Source of the DNA: Inquilinus ginsengisoli_A | Lineage (GTDB): Bacteria > Pseudomonadota > Alphaproteobacteria > DSM-16000 > Inquilinaceae | DNA length: 64,000 nucleotides | Direction: 5' to 3' | NCBI RefSeq assembly: GCF_031453975.1 | Contig: NZ_JAVDPW010000003.1 | Coordinates: 1 to 64,000, forward strand | Shown: positions 41,232 to 50,329 of the stretch, piece by piece | How the letters are laid out: the number at the start of each line of letters is the position of its first letter | How positions within the stretch are numbered: the stretch's first letter is position 1 | Translations under genes and position numbers: made by a program | Notes under the pieces: generated by a model | What the model saw: only the letters and a program-made list of their open reading frames with translations | What the model was told of the DNA's origin: nothing | Database searches by the model: none

Positions 41232-42220
41232 GCCAGCCCCGCCACGCGGTCGCTGTGCCAGCAGGCGGTGCGGTGGCCGGCGTCGCCCACCACCGACCGC
41301 AGCGGCGGGGCCTCGGCGCAGCGGTCGTCGGCCAGCGGGCAGCGGGTGCGGAAGCGGCAGCCTTCCGGCCAACTCGCCGCGTCCGGCACCGCGCCGGCGA
41401 TGGTTTTCAGCTCGGCCCGGCGCGGCCCGTCCAGCCGCGGCACGGTGGCCAGCAGCAACCGGGTGTAGGGGTGGGCGGGGGCGTCGAAGATCGCGTCGAC
41501 CGGACCGCTCTCGACCACGGTGCCGCCATACATCACCGCCACCCGGTCGGCCATCTCGGCCACCACGCCCATGTCGTGGGTGATCAGCAGGACGGCGCTG
41601 CCGGCCTCGGCCCGCAGGGTCTTCAGCAGGTCCAGGATCTGGGCCTGGATGGTGACGTCCAGGGCGGTGGTCGGCTCGTCGGCGATCAGGATCTCCGGCC
41701 GGCAGATCAGGGCGGAGGCGATCATCGCCCGCTGGCACATGCCGCCCGACAGCTCGAACGGGAACTGCCCGGCCCGGCGCTCCGGATCGGCGATTCCGAC
41801 CCGGGCAAGCATGGCGACGGCCTCGGCCCGGGCTGAGGCGGCGGTCGCGCCGCGATGCAGCCGCAGGCTTTCCGCCACCTGGTCGCCGATCCGGACCAGG
41901 GGGTTGAGCGAGGCCACCGGCTCCTGGAAGATCACCGAGACGCGGTTGCCGCGCAGGTCGCGCAGCGACGCCTCGTCCAGCGCCAGAAGATCGGTGCCGT
42001 CGAATGCGATGCTGCCGGACGCGACGTGCGCCGCGGCGGGCAGCAGGCGCAGGATCGACAGCGCCGTCAGGCTCTTGCCGCAGCCGCTTTCGCCGACCAG
42101 CGCCAGCACCTCGCCGCGCCGGATCGACAGCGTGACGCCATCGACCACCGACCGGCCGCCGATGGCGACCCGGAGGTTATCGATGGCCAGCAGCGGCGGG
42201 GCTTCGGCGTCAGCCGGCAT
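41228..42220 (-). CDS. Dipeptide/oligopeptide-type ABC transporter ATP-binding protein (DppD-like)
   Basis: 330 aa. Walker A GESGCGKSL, Q-loop VIFQEPVASLNPLVR, signature LSGGMCQRAMIASAL (note Cys in the motif), Walker B ILIADEPTTALD and switch His in LITHDMGVVAEM. The C-terminal CRFRTRCPLADDRC extension is usual for the oligopeptide group. The start overlaps the end of the gamma-glutamyltransferase gene by 11 bases. Confidence 0.93.
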   Translation of the reverse strand: MPADAEAPPLLAIDNLRVAIGGRSVVDGVTLSIRRGEVLALVGESGCGKSLTALSILRLLPAAAHVASGSIAFDGTDLLALDEASLRDLRGNRVSVIFQEPVASLNPLVRIGDQVAESLRLHRGATAASARAEAVAMLARVGIADPERRAGQFPFELSGGMCQRAMIASALICRPEILIADEPTTALDVTIQAQILDLLKTLRAEAGSAVLLITHDMGVVAEMADRVAVMYGGTVVESGPVDAIFDAPAHPYTRLLLATVPRLDGPRRAELKTIAGAVPDAASWPEGCRFRTRCPLADDRCAEAPPLRSVVGDAGHRTACWHSDRVAGLA

Positions 42221-43787
42221 AAGCGGGGTCCCCGACCGCGACGGCCGACCACGGGCTGGTCGGATGCGCCATGCCGATATGCTCGCCGCTTGCGGGGTCG
42301 CGCCGCACCGCCGACGGGATCGCGAAATTCACGGGGTACAGCGTGTCCTCGACGATGGTGACCGGGAAGTCGCGGGCGACCGCGGCGGCGACGTCGGGTG
42401 CTGCCGCCGCATTCACCTTGATCGTCGGGGTGCTGGCGTCCAGCCGCGGCGCGTGGAAGGCCTGCTCCAGGGTCATGCCGCAATCGACGAGGTAGGAGAC
42501 CAGCTGCAGCAGCGCCGGGAAGATCGACCGGCCGCCGGCGGCGCCGATCGCCAGCAACGGCCGGCCGTCGCGGCCCAGGATCAGCGGGCACATATTGGCC
42601 AACGGCCGGGCCGCCGGCGCCATCGAGTTCGGCTGGCCGGGCCGCGGATCGAACCACATCATGCCGTTGTTCATCAGGAAGCCGGCGCGCGGCAGCACCA
42701 CCTTGGACCCGAAGCGGGACAGGATGGTGTTGGTCAGCGACACCATGGTGCCTTGGGCGTCGACCACGCTGACATGGCTGGTGCAGCCGGGATCGGCACC
42801 GAGGCCGGTATGGCCCTCTTGGGCCAACCCGGCATGGCCCATCCCAGTCAGCCGCCGGCGGTAGGCCTCGCGGGCGGCGCGGGCGTAGGCCAGCGCGCCC
42901 CGCGCATCCGGCCCGTCGCCCCAGGCGGTCCGCGGCGACAGCAGCTCCAGCGCCTCCAGCAGGCTGGGGCCGCCGCTCAGCCCCGGCATCGCCGCCACCT
43001 CCCAGTCGCGATAGCGGCCGCGCAGCGGTTCGCACCAGCGCGGCTGGTAGCCGGCCAGGTCCGCCGCGGTGATGCGGGATCCCGCCTCGGCCAGGTCGGC
43101 GGCGATCAGCCGGGCGGTCTCGCCCTCGTAGAAGTCGCGCGCCCCGGCCTCGGCCAGCCGCCGCAGCAGCCGGGCCTTGGCCGGCATCGGCCGGTGCCCG
43201 CCCTCCGCCGCCTTCGGCGCCTGGCCGCGGTCGAGCAGCAGGGCGCTGCTCGCCTCGAACCGGGCCAGGGTGTGGGCCTCGATCGAGATGCAGAAGGCGG
43301 CGTACCAGTCGACCTCCAGCCCGCGCTCGGCATGGGCGATGGCGGGCGCCAGCGCCTCGGCCCAGCCGATGCTGCCGAACCGCTCCAGCGCCGCCGCCAG
43401 GCCGGCGACCGCGCCGGGCACGCAGATCGACGACGGGCCGATCAGGTTGCGGTCCTCGACCACCGACGGCCAGTCGAACCAATTGCCGGTGTCGGCGCCG
43501 GCCAGGGGATAGTCGGCCGGGTCCAGCGCCGCCGGCGCCCGGACGTTGAAGTCCAGCGCCGACACCGCGCCGGTCGCGCCGTCGGCATGCAGCAGGAAGC
43601 CGCCGCCGCCGATGCCGGACAGCCAGGGCTCGACCACGCTCAGCACCAGCGCCGTCACCACCGCCGCGTCCATGGCGTTGCCGCCGCGGGCCAGCATGGC
43701 AGCGCCGGCCTCGGCGGCGTAGCGGTGCTGGGCCGCGACCAGGCCGTGCCGGCTGCGGATCTCGGTCTTGCCGGACCCCACGGTCAC
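42210..43787 (-). CDS. Gamma-glutamyltransferase family protein
   Basis: 525 aa. GTG start shares GTGA with the deacetylase stop. Early motif LVAAQHRYAAEAGAAMLARG and NAMDAAV are typical of the Ntn-hydrolase precursor. The nucleophile is the Thr in TSHVSVVDAQGTMVSLTNTI near residue 315, followed by the glycine-rich end of the active site (PLILGRDGRPLLAIGAAGG). No signal peptide is seen, so it may be cytoplasmic, unlike GGT of E. coli. With the importer it probably cleaves gamma-glutamyl or similar amides. Confidence 0.88.
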   Translation of the reverse strand: MTVGSGKTEIRSRHGLVAAQHRYAAEAGAAMLARGGNAMDAAVVTALVLSVVEPWLSGIGGGGFLLHADGATGAVSALDFNVRAPAALDPADYPLAGADTGNWFDWPSVVEDRNLIGPSSICVPGAVAGLAAALERFGSIGWAEALAPAIAHAERGLEVDWYAAFCISIEAHTLARFEASSALLLDRGQAPKAAEGGHRPMPAKARLLRRLAEAGARDFYEGETARLIAADLAEAGSRITAADLAGYQPRWCEPLRGRYRDWEVAAMPGLSGGPSLLEALELLSPRTAWGDGPDARGALAYARAAREAYRRRLTGMGHAGLAQEGHTGLGADPGCTSHVSVVDAQGTMVSLTNTILSRFGSKVVLPRAGFLMNNGMMWFDPRPGQPNSMAPAARPLANMCPLILGRDGRPLLAIGAAGGRSIFPALLQLVSYLVDCGMTLEQAFHAPRLDASTPTIKVNAAAAPDVAAAVARDFPVTIVEDTLYPVNFAIPSAVRRDPASGEHIGMAHPTSPWSAVAVGDPAYAG

Positions 43788-44674
43788 TTGGGCCGTCCGA
43801 ACCGGCGCGGCTCCACCGGCCCGGGAATGTCAGACGCGGCCTGGAACCGCCCGGCATTGGTCGAGCGGACATGGTGCGCCGCGACCTGCCTGACCGTCGC
43901 GACCCACACGGTCGGTTCGGCGGTGATCCGCTCCAGCAGCCGCTCCAGCAGCCGCAGCCGCTGGGCACGGCCGGAGATCCAGTCATGGACGGTCAGCATG
44001 AACAGCCCGCCCAGCCGGTGCAGCCCGTCCCATTCGTCCAGCCAGCCCTCCAGGATTGGCCCCGGCGCGGCGGGGGGCCACTGGTCGGTGCCGCCGCCGG
44101 TGAACTTGAAGAACACCGCGTCGTCGATCGCCCATTGCACCGGCACCTCGACCACTCCGTCGATCTCATAGGGATGGTCGGCACCCATCAGCGAGCTGTC
44201 GTAGAAGCCGTGGCGGCGGATCTCCGCCAGCATGTGCGGCGTCATCTCCCAGGCCGGTGAGCGGAAGCCCTTGGGCACCGCCCCGGTCTGGCGCCGGAAC
44301 ACCTCGATCGAGGCCTCAAGCGCGCCGGTGAATTCGGCGTCGCTGCTCTGGGCCACGATCTCGTGGAAATAGCCGTGCAGGCCGATCTCGTGGCCCTGCT
44401 CCAGGAAGGCGGGCAGCAGCTCGGGGTTGGCCTCGGCCACCGCGCCGGGCACGAAGAAGCTGCCCTTGACCCCGAAGCGGTCGAGCAGGTCGAGCAGCCG
44501 CCAGATTCCCAGCCGCGGGCCGAAGCGGCGCTGTTCCAGCTGGCCGAGCGACCGCGTCGCCTCCGGTGCCCGCTGCGACCACAGATAGGGGGAATCGGCG
44601 TCGACATCGACGGTGAAGCAGAAGGCGCTGTCGCGGCCTTCCGGCCAGTGGTAGCGCGGCCAGGGCTGGACCAT
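43784..44674 (-). CDS. Polysaccharide deacetylase family (NodB-like) protein
   Basis: 296 aa. NodB motifs: FCFTVDVDADSPY with the metal or base Asp, GHEIGLHGYFHEI with two metal His, and FRSPAWEMTPHML. No signal peptide is present, which agrees with cytoplasmic members such as PuuE-type and HpPgdA-like enzymes that hydrolyse small amides. The genes for gamma-glutamyltransferase and SDR around it suggest a catabolic role rather than cell-wall modification. Confidence 0.85.
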   Translation of the reverse strand: MVQPWPRYHWPEGRDSAFCFTVDVDADSPYLWSQRAPEATRSLGQLEQRRFGPRLGIWRLLDLLDRFGVKGSFFVPGAVAEANPELLPAFLEQGHEIGLHGYFHEIVAQSSDAEFTGALEASIEVFRRQTGAVPKGFRSPAWEMTPHMLAEIRRHGFYDSSLMGADHPYEIDGVVEVPVQWAIDDAVFFKFTGGGTDQWPPAAPGPILEGWLDEWDGLHRLGGLFMLTVHDWISGRAQRLRLLERLLERITAEPTVWVATVRQVAAHHVRSTNAGRFQAASDIPGPVEPRRFGRPK

Positions 44675-44683
44675 GGGAACCTC

Positions 44684-45469
44684 CTAGAGCGGTGTCTTCT
44701 TGGCCTGGTAGACGGCGGACGACCCGATCGAGTTGCCGCCATCCACCGTCAGGGTCGACCCGGTCATGTAGGCCGCGGCCTCGCTGGCCAGGAACAGCAC
44801 GGCGTTGCCGACATCCGCCGCTGAGGACGGCCGGCCCAGCGGGATCGACCCGGTGGTCGCCGCCACATGTTCCTCGGTCAGCAGGCTGACCCGGCTGCCG
44901 GCGATGAAGCCGGGCTCGATCGCGTTGACCCGGATGCCGAACTCCGCCAGTTCCAGCGCGAAGCCCTTGGTCAGCCGGTCCAGCGCGGTCTTCGACACGC
45001 AGTAGGGCACCACGGTCTTGCGCATCTTGCGCGACGCGCCGGAGGAGATGTTGATGACGCTGCCAGGGACCTTGGCGGCGATCATCTGCTTCGCCAGCAC
45101 GCGGGTCAGCAGGAAGGGCGCGCGGACATTGACGTCGAAGATCCGGTCCCATTCCTCGACACCGATGTCGAGCAGGAAGCCGCTGGGATAGACCCCGGCG
45201 TTGTTGACCAGGATGTCGGCGGTGCCCCAGCGGACAGCGATCTCGGCGGCCAGCCCGTCGATCGCGGCCTCGTCGCGCAAATCCGCGGCGTAGCAGAAGC
45301 GGTCGCCGGTCAGGTTCATGGCGAGGCGGTCGAGATCGGCCTCCGAGGTGTCGGTCAGGCACAGGCTGGCGCCGGCCTCGGCGAAGGCCGCGGCGATCCA
45401 GCTGCCGACCACGCCGCAGGCGCCGGTCACCACCACGCGCTTGCCGTTCAGATCGTTCGGGATGTTCAT
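44684..45469 (-). CDS. Short-chain dehydrogenase/reductase
   Basis: 261 aa. Cofactor motif VVVTGACGVVGSWIA is a variant of TGxxxGxG, NNAG is in ILVNNAGVYPSG, and the catalytic Tyr and Lys are in VPYCVSKTALDRL, with Ser in NISSGASRK. The Asp in LTDTSEADL suggests NAD preference. Ends with a C-terminal SSAVYQAKKTPL. ATG at 45469 with GAGAGG upstream was preferred to a GTG two codons earlier. Substrate not inferable. Confidence 0.92.
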   Translation of the reverse strand: MNIPNDLNGKRVVVTGACGVVGSWIAAAFAEAGASLCLTDTSEADLDRLAMNLTGDRFCYAADLRDEAAIDGLAAEIAVRWGTADILVNNAGVYPSGFLLDIGVEEWDRIFDVNVRAPFLLTRVLAKQMIAAKVPGSVINISSGASRKMRKTVVPYCVSKTALDRLTKGFALELAEFGIRVNAIEPGFIAGSRVSLLTEEHVAATTGSIPLGRPSSAADVGNAVLFLASEAAAYMTGSTLTVDGGNSIGSSAVYQAKKTPL

Positions 45470-45491
45470 GTCCACCTCTCGGCTTGGGGGC

Positions 45492-46349
45492 TCATCGGCT
45501 TTGGGGATCCAGCCGGTCGCGCAGCGCGTCGCCGATCAGGTTGGCGGCGAGCACCAGCAGGAACAGGCACAGCCCGGGGAAGGTCGCGATCCACCAGGCG
45601 GTGGCGACGTAGTTGCGGCCGGTCGAGAGCATAGCACCCCAGCTCGGCGTCGGCGGCTGCACCCCGAGGCCGAGGAAGGACAGCCCTGCCTCGAACAGCA
45701 CCATCAGGCCGAACTCCAGGGTCGCGACCACCAGCACGGCGCCCAGGATGTTGGGCAGGATGTGGCGGAACAGGACACGCAGCGGCCCGGCGCCCATGAA
45801 GGCGGACAGCCGGACATAGGGGCGCCCGGCCACGGTCAGGGTCTGGGCATAGGCGACGCGGGCGTAGCGCGGCCAGCGCGTCAGGGCCAGCACCAGGATG
45901 ACGTTCAGCAGGCCGGGCCCGACCACGGCGACGGTGATGATCGCCAGCAGGATCGCCGGCACCGACAGGAACACGTCGACCACGCGCATCACCGCGATCT
46001 CGGTGACCCCGCGCAGATATCCGGCCAGCATGCCCAGCACGGTGCCGACGATGCCGGACAGCACGACGGAGATCACCGCGACCAGCAGCGAGATCCGGGC
46101 GCCCCACACCAGCCGGCTCAGCAGGTCGCGGCCGAGCTCGTCGCTGCCCAGGAGGTAGTGCACGTTGCGGGCGACGGTGCCGGGCGGCTTCAGCCGGCCC
46201 AGCAGGTTCTGCGCGTTGGGATCATAGGGCGCCACCAGCGGCGCCAGCACCGCGGCCAGGGCGAACAGTGCCAGGATGGCGACGAACGGGGCGGCACGGC
46301 GCAGCGGGCTGCGGGCCGCGACGGGAGCGGGGGCGGCTGCCACGCTCAT
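45492..46349 (-). CDS. Dipeptide-type ABC transporter permease (DppC-like)
   Basis: 285 aa with about six membrane helices, N-terminal FVAILALFALAAVLAPLVAP. The substrate-gating domain motif is YLLGSDELGRDLLSRLVWG, and the ATPase-contact loop is ARVAYAQTLTVAGRPYVRLS. The ATG overlaps the stop of the DppB-like permease. Together they form the heterodimeric channel. Confidence 0.93.
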   Translation of the reverse strand: MSVAAAPAPVAARSPLRRAAPFVAILALFALAAVLAPLVAPYDPNAQNLLGRLKPPGTVARNVHYLLGSDELGRDLLSRLVWGARISLLVAVISVVLSGIVGTVLGMLAGYLRGVTEIAVMRVVDVFLSVPAILLAIITVAVVGPGLLNVILVLALTRWPRYARVAYAQTLTVAGRPYVRLSAFMGAGPLRVLFRHILPNILGAVLVVATLEFGLMVLFEAGLSFLGLGVQPPTPSWGAMLSTGRNYVATAWWIATFPGLCLFLLVLAANLIGDALRDRLDPQSR

Positions 46350-47275
46350 CGCGCCGCGCCCCCCAGCCGGATGCGGGGATCGACCGCGCTGTACAGCAGG
46401 TCGGTCAGCAGGTTCAGCGCGATGGTGACGAAGGACCCCAGCAGCACCACCCCCTGTACGATCGGGAAGTCGCGGGCCAGGATCGACTGCACGGTCAGCT
46501 GGCCCAGGCCCGGCCAGGCGAACACCGTCTCGACGATCACCGCGCCGGCCAGCAGGTTCGAGATCTCCAGCCCGGCGACGGTGATCACCGGGATCGAGGC
46601 GTTACGGGCGAGGTGGCGCAGCAGCAGGCGCCCGGTGCCGGCGCCGCGGGCGCGGGCGGTGCGGACATAGTCCTTCGACAGCTCCTCCAGCAGCGCCGTG
46701 CGGGTCACCCGGGCGAAGGTCGCCATGCTGAGCAGCCCGAGCGCCACCGACGGCATCACCAGATGGTCGATCCCGCCGGTGGAGGACGGCGGCAGCCAGC
46801 CCAGCGTGACCGCGAAGACCAGGATCATCAGGATGCCGCTCCAGAAGGTCGGCATGCTCTGCGCCGCCAGCACCAGCCCGGCCAGCAGGCGGGCGGCCCA
46901 GCGGTCGCGCCACAGCGCCAGCGCCACCCCGATGGGAACCCCGATGCCGCAGGCGACCAGCAGCGCCCCCGCCGCCAGCGCCAGGGTGTAGGGCAGCCGC
47001 GAGGCGATGATGACGGTGACCGGCACGTTCTGCACCACCGACCGGCCCAGGTCGAACCGCGCGATCTCGGCCAGGAAGGACAGGTACTGCACCCCGAGCG
47101 GCCGGTCGAAGCCGAGGGCATGGCGCAGCGCCTCGATGTCCGCCTGGGTCGCCGTGTCCGGCACCAGCAGGAAGGTCGGATCCCCGGTCAGCCGCTGCAG
47201 GAAGAAGATCAGCGTCGCCACGCCGAAGATCGTCAGCAGCGCCTGGCCCAGGCGGCGGAGCAGGAAGGCGGTCAT
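46346..47275 (-). CDS. Dipeptide-type ABC transporter permease (DppB-like)
   Basis: 309 aa. N-terminus LRRLGQALLTIFGVATLIFF is the usual first helix, followed by DRPLGVQYLSFLAEIARFDLG. EAA-loop motif YVRTARARGAGTGRLLLRHL. Membrane segments recur to the C-terminus. It precedes the DppC-like gene with ATGA overlap and follows the second binding-protein gene by 34 bases. Confidence 0.93.
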   Translation of the reverse strand: MTAFLLRRLGQALLTIFGVATLIFFLQRLTGDPTFLLVPDTATQADIEALRHALGFDRPLGVQYLSFLAEIARFDLGRSVVQNVPVTVIIASRLPYTLALAAGALLVACGIGVPIGVALALWRDRWAARLLAGLVLAAQSMPTFWSGILMILVFAVTLGWLPPSSTGGIDHLVMPSVALGLLSMATFARVTRTALLEELSKDYVRTARARGAGTGRLLLRHLARNASIPVITVAGLEISNLLAGAVIVETVFAWPGLGQLTVQSILARDFPIVQGVVLLGSFVTIALNLLTDLLYSAVDPRIRLGGAAR

Positions 47276-47309
47276 GTCGGGTGCCCGTGCTCCCTCATTT
47301 GGGCCTCCC

Positions 47310-48818
47310 TCATTCCGTCCAGGCCATGCGGTTCAGGAACAGGCTCTCATTCGGCGTCGGGGTCCATTGCAGCGGCTTGGCCGCGCCGTAGATCGCGACG
47401 GTCTGGAACAGCGGCACCACCGGAATCTCGGTCGCGATGAAGGTGCTGATCTTGCGGTAGTCGATCAGCCGGCGGTCGGTGTCCAGGGTCGACCGGGCGT
47501 CGTCCAGCCAGCTGTCCAGGTCCTTGTTCTCGACGATGGTCCAGGGGTTGCCGGAATGGAACAGTTGGTACAGCGCGCCGTCCGCGTCCTGGCAGGCGCA
47601 GGAGGAGCGGCTGACGGCCAGGGCCGGCCCCCCTTGCGCGCCCTGCTGGATCAGCTTGAGGAAGGTCGGGGTGTCGACCAGCTTGATGCTGGCGTCGAAT
47701 CCGGCATCGGCCAGCTCCTGCTGGATGGCCTGGACCACGCGCTGGTCGAAGAAGGTGCCGGTGGCGATCTGGACCTTGGGCGACCCGCCGGCCTCCGCGA
47801 CCAGGGCCTTGGCCCGGTCGGGGTCGTAGGGCAGGCCGGGGATGTTGCCGAACCAGCCGAAATGGGCCGGGGTCACCATCTGCCCGATCGGCTTGTCGAG
47901 GCCGCCGAGGATGCCCTGGGTGATGCCGTCCTTGTCGATGGCATAGGCCACGGCCTGGCGCAGCCGGGGGTCGTCGAAGGGCGGCTTGGTCGGGTTCAGG
48001 CGCAGATACGCTAACCGCTCGGTCAGGGAATACAGCCGCTTGCCCCGGCCCGAGGCCTCGAGCTGGCCGGCCAGGTCGGAATCCAGCGACACCACCAGGT
48101 CGGCGGTGCCGGCCTGGACATCGGCCAGCCGGGTGGCGGCATCGGGCACGGCGCGGAACACCGCGGTCGGGAACGGGCCCTTCTGGCCCCAATAGGCGTC
48201 GTTGCGGGCCAGGGTCACGGCCACGCCGCGCTGCCACTCCACGAACTTGTAGGGCCCGCTGCCGACCGGATGCAGGTTGAAGGCGTCGTTGCCCGCCGCC
48301 TTGACCGCATGCTCCGGCACGATCGACAGCTTCACCAGCTGGGCCAGCAGGGCGGGGTAGGGGCCGGCCAGGGTCAGCACCACGCTGTGCGGCCCGGTCG
48401 CCTCGGCCTTGACGATCTTGTCGAACTGACCCTGCTGCGGGCTGGCGAAGGCCGGGTCGATGATCCGGCCGACGCTGAAGGCGACGTCCCCAGGCGTCAG
48501 CTTGCTGCCGTCATGGAAGGTGACGTCGTCGCGGATCTGGAACTCGACCTGGGTGTCGGACAGGGTTTTCCAGGACGTGGCGATCTGCGGCACGATCGCC
48601 CCCTGGTCGTCGCGGGTGACCAGGTTGTCGAAGATGTTGCGATAGACGTAGTAGCTGTCCGGGTTCCACTGCAGCTGCGGATCCAGCGTCGAGGGTTCGT
48701 TGACCAGGTCGACCACGAAGCGGTCCTTGGCCTCCGCCGCCCCAGCCGAGGCCAGCGCGGCGGCCAGGGCGAAGGCGGCGCCCAGCAGGCGGGCCTTGAA
48801 CAGGCGCGTCATCGTCAT
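47310..48818 (-). CDS. Dipeptide-type periplasmic substrate-binding protein, second tandem paralog
   Basis: 502 aa with signal peptide (FKARLLGAAFALAAALASAG). Family pattern: FVVDLVNEPSTLDPQLQWNP, VGSGPYKFVEWQRG, RLAYLRLNPTKPPFDDPRLR and VRQAVAYAIDK-like. It is colinear with the preceding gene and shares most motifs, including the odd SSCACQDADGALYQLF near residue 415. The ATG at 48818 gives a four-base overlap with the first paralog. A later ATG (48812) is also possible. Confidence 0.92.
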   Translation of the reverse strand: MTMTRLFKARLLGAAFALAAALASAGAAEAKDRFVVDLVNEPSTLDPQLQWNPDSYYVYRNIFDNLVTRDDQGAIVPQIATSWKTLSDTQVEFQIRDDVTFHDGSKLTPGDVAFSVGRIIDPAFASPQQGQFDKIVKAEATGPHSVVLTLAGPYPALLAQLVKLSIVPEHAVKAAGNDAFNLHPVGSGPYKFVEWQRGVAVTLARNDAYWGQKGPFPTAVFRAVPDAATRLADVQAGTADLVVSLDSDLAGQLEASGRGKRLYSLTERLAYLRLNPTKPPFDDPRLRQAVAYAIDKDGITQGILGGLDKPIGQMVTPAHFGWFGNIPGLPYDPDRAKALVAEAGGSPKVQIATGTFFDQRVVQAIQQELADAGFDASIKLVDTPTFLKLIQQGAQGGPALAVSRSSCACQDADGALYQLFHSGNPWTIVENKDLDSWLDDARSTLDTDRRLIDYRKISTFIATEIPVVPLFQTVAIYGAAKPLQWTPTPNESLFLNRMAWTE

Positions 48819-50329
48819 TCCGCCCAGGACATGCGGTTCAGGAACAGACTCTCATTCGGCGTCGGCTGCCAGTTCAGCGGCTTAGCGGCGCCGTAGATGA
48901 TGGCGGACTGGTACAGCGGCAGCACCGGGACCTCGGTCGCGACGATCTTGTTGACCTGGCCGTAGCGGTCGAGGCGGGTGGCGTCGTCCAGGGTCGAACG
49001 CGCCTCGACCAGCAGCTTGTCGACCTCGGCGTTGCGGAAGCTCGACCAGCCGCTGCTGCTGTGCAGCAGGGGGAACAGCACGCCGTCCGCATCCTGGCAG
49101 GCGCAGGACCAGCGGCCGAAGCTCAGGTTCGGGCCTTCCTCCGAATTGCCCTGCGACCGCTTGAGATAGGTCGCCATGTCGCTCATCGTGATCTTCACGT
49201 CGAAGCCGACATCGACCAGCTGCTGCTGCAGCGCCTGGACGATACGCTGGTCGAACACCGGCGCCGTCGCCAGCTCGACCTCGGCCTTCGCCGCCGGCCC
49301 GGCCTCGGCGACCAGCGCCTTGGCCTTCTCCGGGTCGTAGCCGTAGCCGTCGACGCCGTTGGTCCAGCCGAAATGGGCGGGGGTCAGCAACTCGGCCACC
49401 GGCTTGTCGTAGCCGCCGAGGATGCCCTCGGTCAGCCCCTGCTTGTCGATGGCATAGGCCACCGCCTGGCGCAGCTTCGGGTTGTCGAAGGGCGGCTTCA
49501 GCGTGTTCAGCCGGAAATAGGCGACGCGCTCGGTCAGGACCACCAGCGGCTTGGCCTTGTCCGACCCCGTCAGCTGCGCCGCGAGGTCGCTGTCGAGGGT
49601 GACGGCCAGGTCGGCGGTGCCGGCCTGCAGGTCGGCCAGGCGGGTGGCGGCGTCGGGCACGGCGCGGAACACCGCGGTCGGGAACGGGCCCTTCTTGCCC
49701 CAATAGGCGTCGTTGCGCGCCAGGGTCACGGCCACGCCGCGCTGCCAGCCCTCGACCTTGTACGGGCCACTGCCGACCGGGGCCAGGTTGAACGCCTCGT
49801 TGCCGACCGCCTCGACCACATGCTTCGGCACGATCGACAGCTTCACCAGCTGGGCCAGCAGGGCCGGGTAGGGGCCGTCGGTCTTCAGCCGGACCGTGGT
49901 CGGGCCGGTGGCCTCGGCGCCGGTGATCTTGTTGAACTGGCCGAGCTGCGGGCTGGCCAACTTCGGGTCGGTGATGCGGCGGACGCTGTAGGCGACGTCC
50001 TCGGCGGTCAGCTTCTGCCCGTCATGGAAGGTGATGTCGTCGCGGATCTGGAACTCGATCTCGGTGTCCGAGACGTATTTCCACGACGTCGCCACCTCGG
50101 GCGCGATCTTGCCCGCGTCATCGCGGGTGACCAGGTTGTCGAAGACGTTGCGGTAGACGTAGTAGCTGTCCGGGTTCCACTGCAGCTGTGGGTCCAGCGA
50201 CGACGGCTCGTTGACCAGGTCGACGACGAAGCGGTCCTTCGCCGCCCAGGCCGGCGCCGCCGCCAGCATCATGGCGCCGAGCGCGATCCCGACGGTCGCG
50301 CCGAGCCATCCGTTTCCCATCCGCGTCAT
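48815..50329 (-). CDS. Dipeptide-type periplasmic substrate-binding protein, first tandem paralog
   Basis: 504 aa with signal peptide (LGATVGIALGAMMLAAAPAW, then AAKD). Nearly the same domain series as the next gene: FVVDLVNEPSSLDPQLQWNP, DITFHDGQKLTAEDVAYSVR, VGSGPYKVEGWQRG and SCACQDADGVLFPLLH. Two cysteines in the CAC motif could form a disulfide or metal site. Ligand unknown; gamma-glutamyl peptides are a guess from the operon. It starts four bases before the GntR stop. Confidence 0.92.
   Translation of the reverse strand: MTRMGNGWLGATVGIALGAMMLAAAPAWAAKDRFVVDLVNEPSSLDPQLQWNPDSYYVYRNVFDNLVTRDDAGKIAPEVATSWKYVSDTEIEFQIRDDITFHDGQKLTAEDVAYSVRRITDPKLASPQLGQFNKITGAEATGPTTVRLKTDGPYPALLAQLVKLSIVPKHVVEAVGNEAFNLAPVGSGPYKVEGWQRGVAVTLARNDAYWGKKGPFPTAVFRAVPDAATRLADLQAGTADLAVTLDSDLAAQLTGSDKAKPLVVLTERVAYFRLNTLKPPFDNPKLRQAVAYAIDKQGLTEGILGGYDKPVAELLTPAHFGWTNGVDGYGYDPEKAKALVAEAGPAAKAEVELATAPVFDQRIVQALQQQLVDVGFDVKITMSDMATYLKRSQGNSEEGPNLSFGRWSCACQDADGVLFPLLHSSSGWSSFRNAEVDKLLVEARSTLDDATRLDRYGQVNKIVATEVPVLPLYQSAIIYGAAKPLNWQPTPNESLFLNRMSWAE

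Noticed and set aside
41520..44171. Plus-strand open frame of nearly 900 codons
   Set aside because: It lies opposite DppD, gamma-glutamyltransferase and the deacetylase, all with conserved motifs; codon positions agree with the minus strand.
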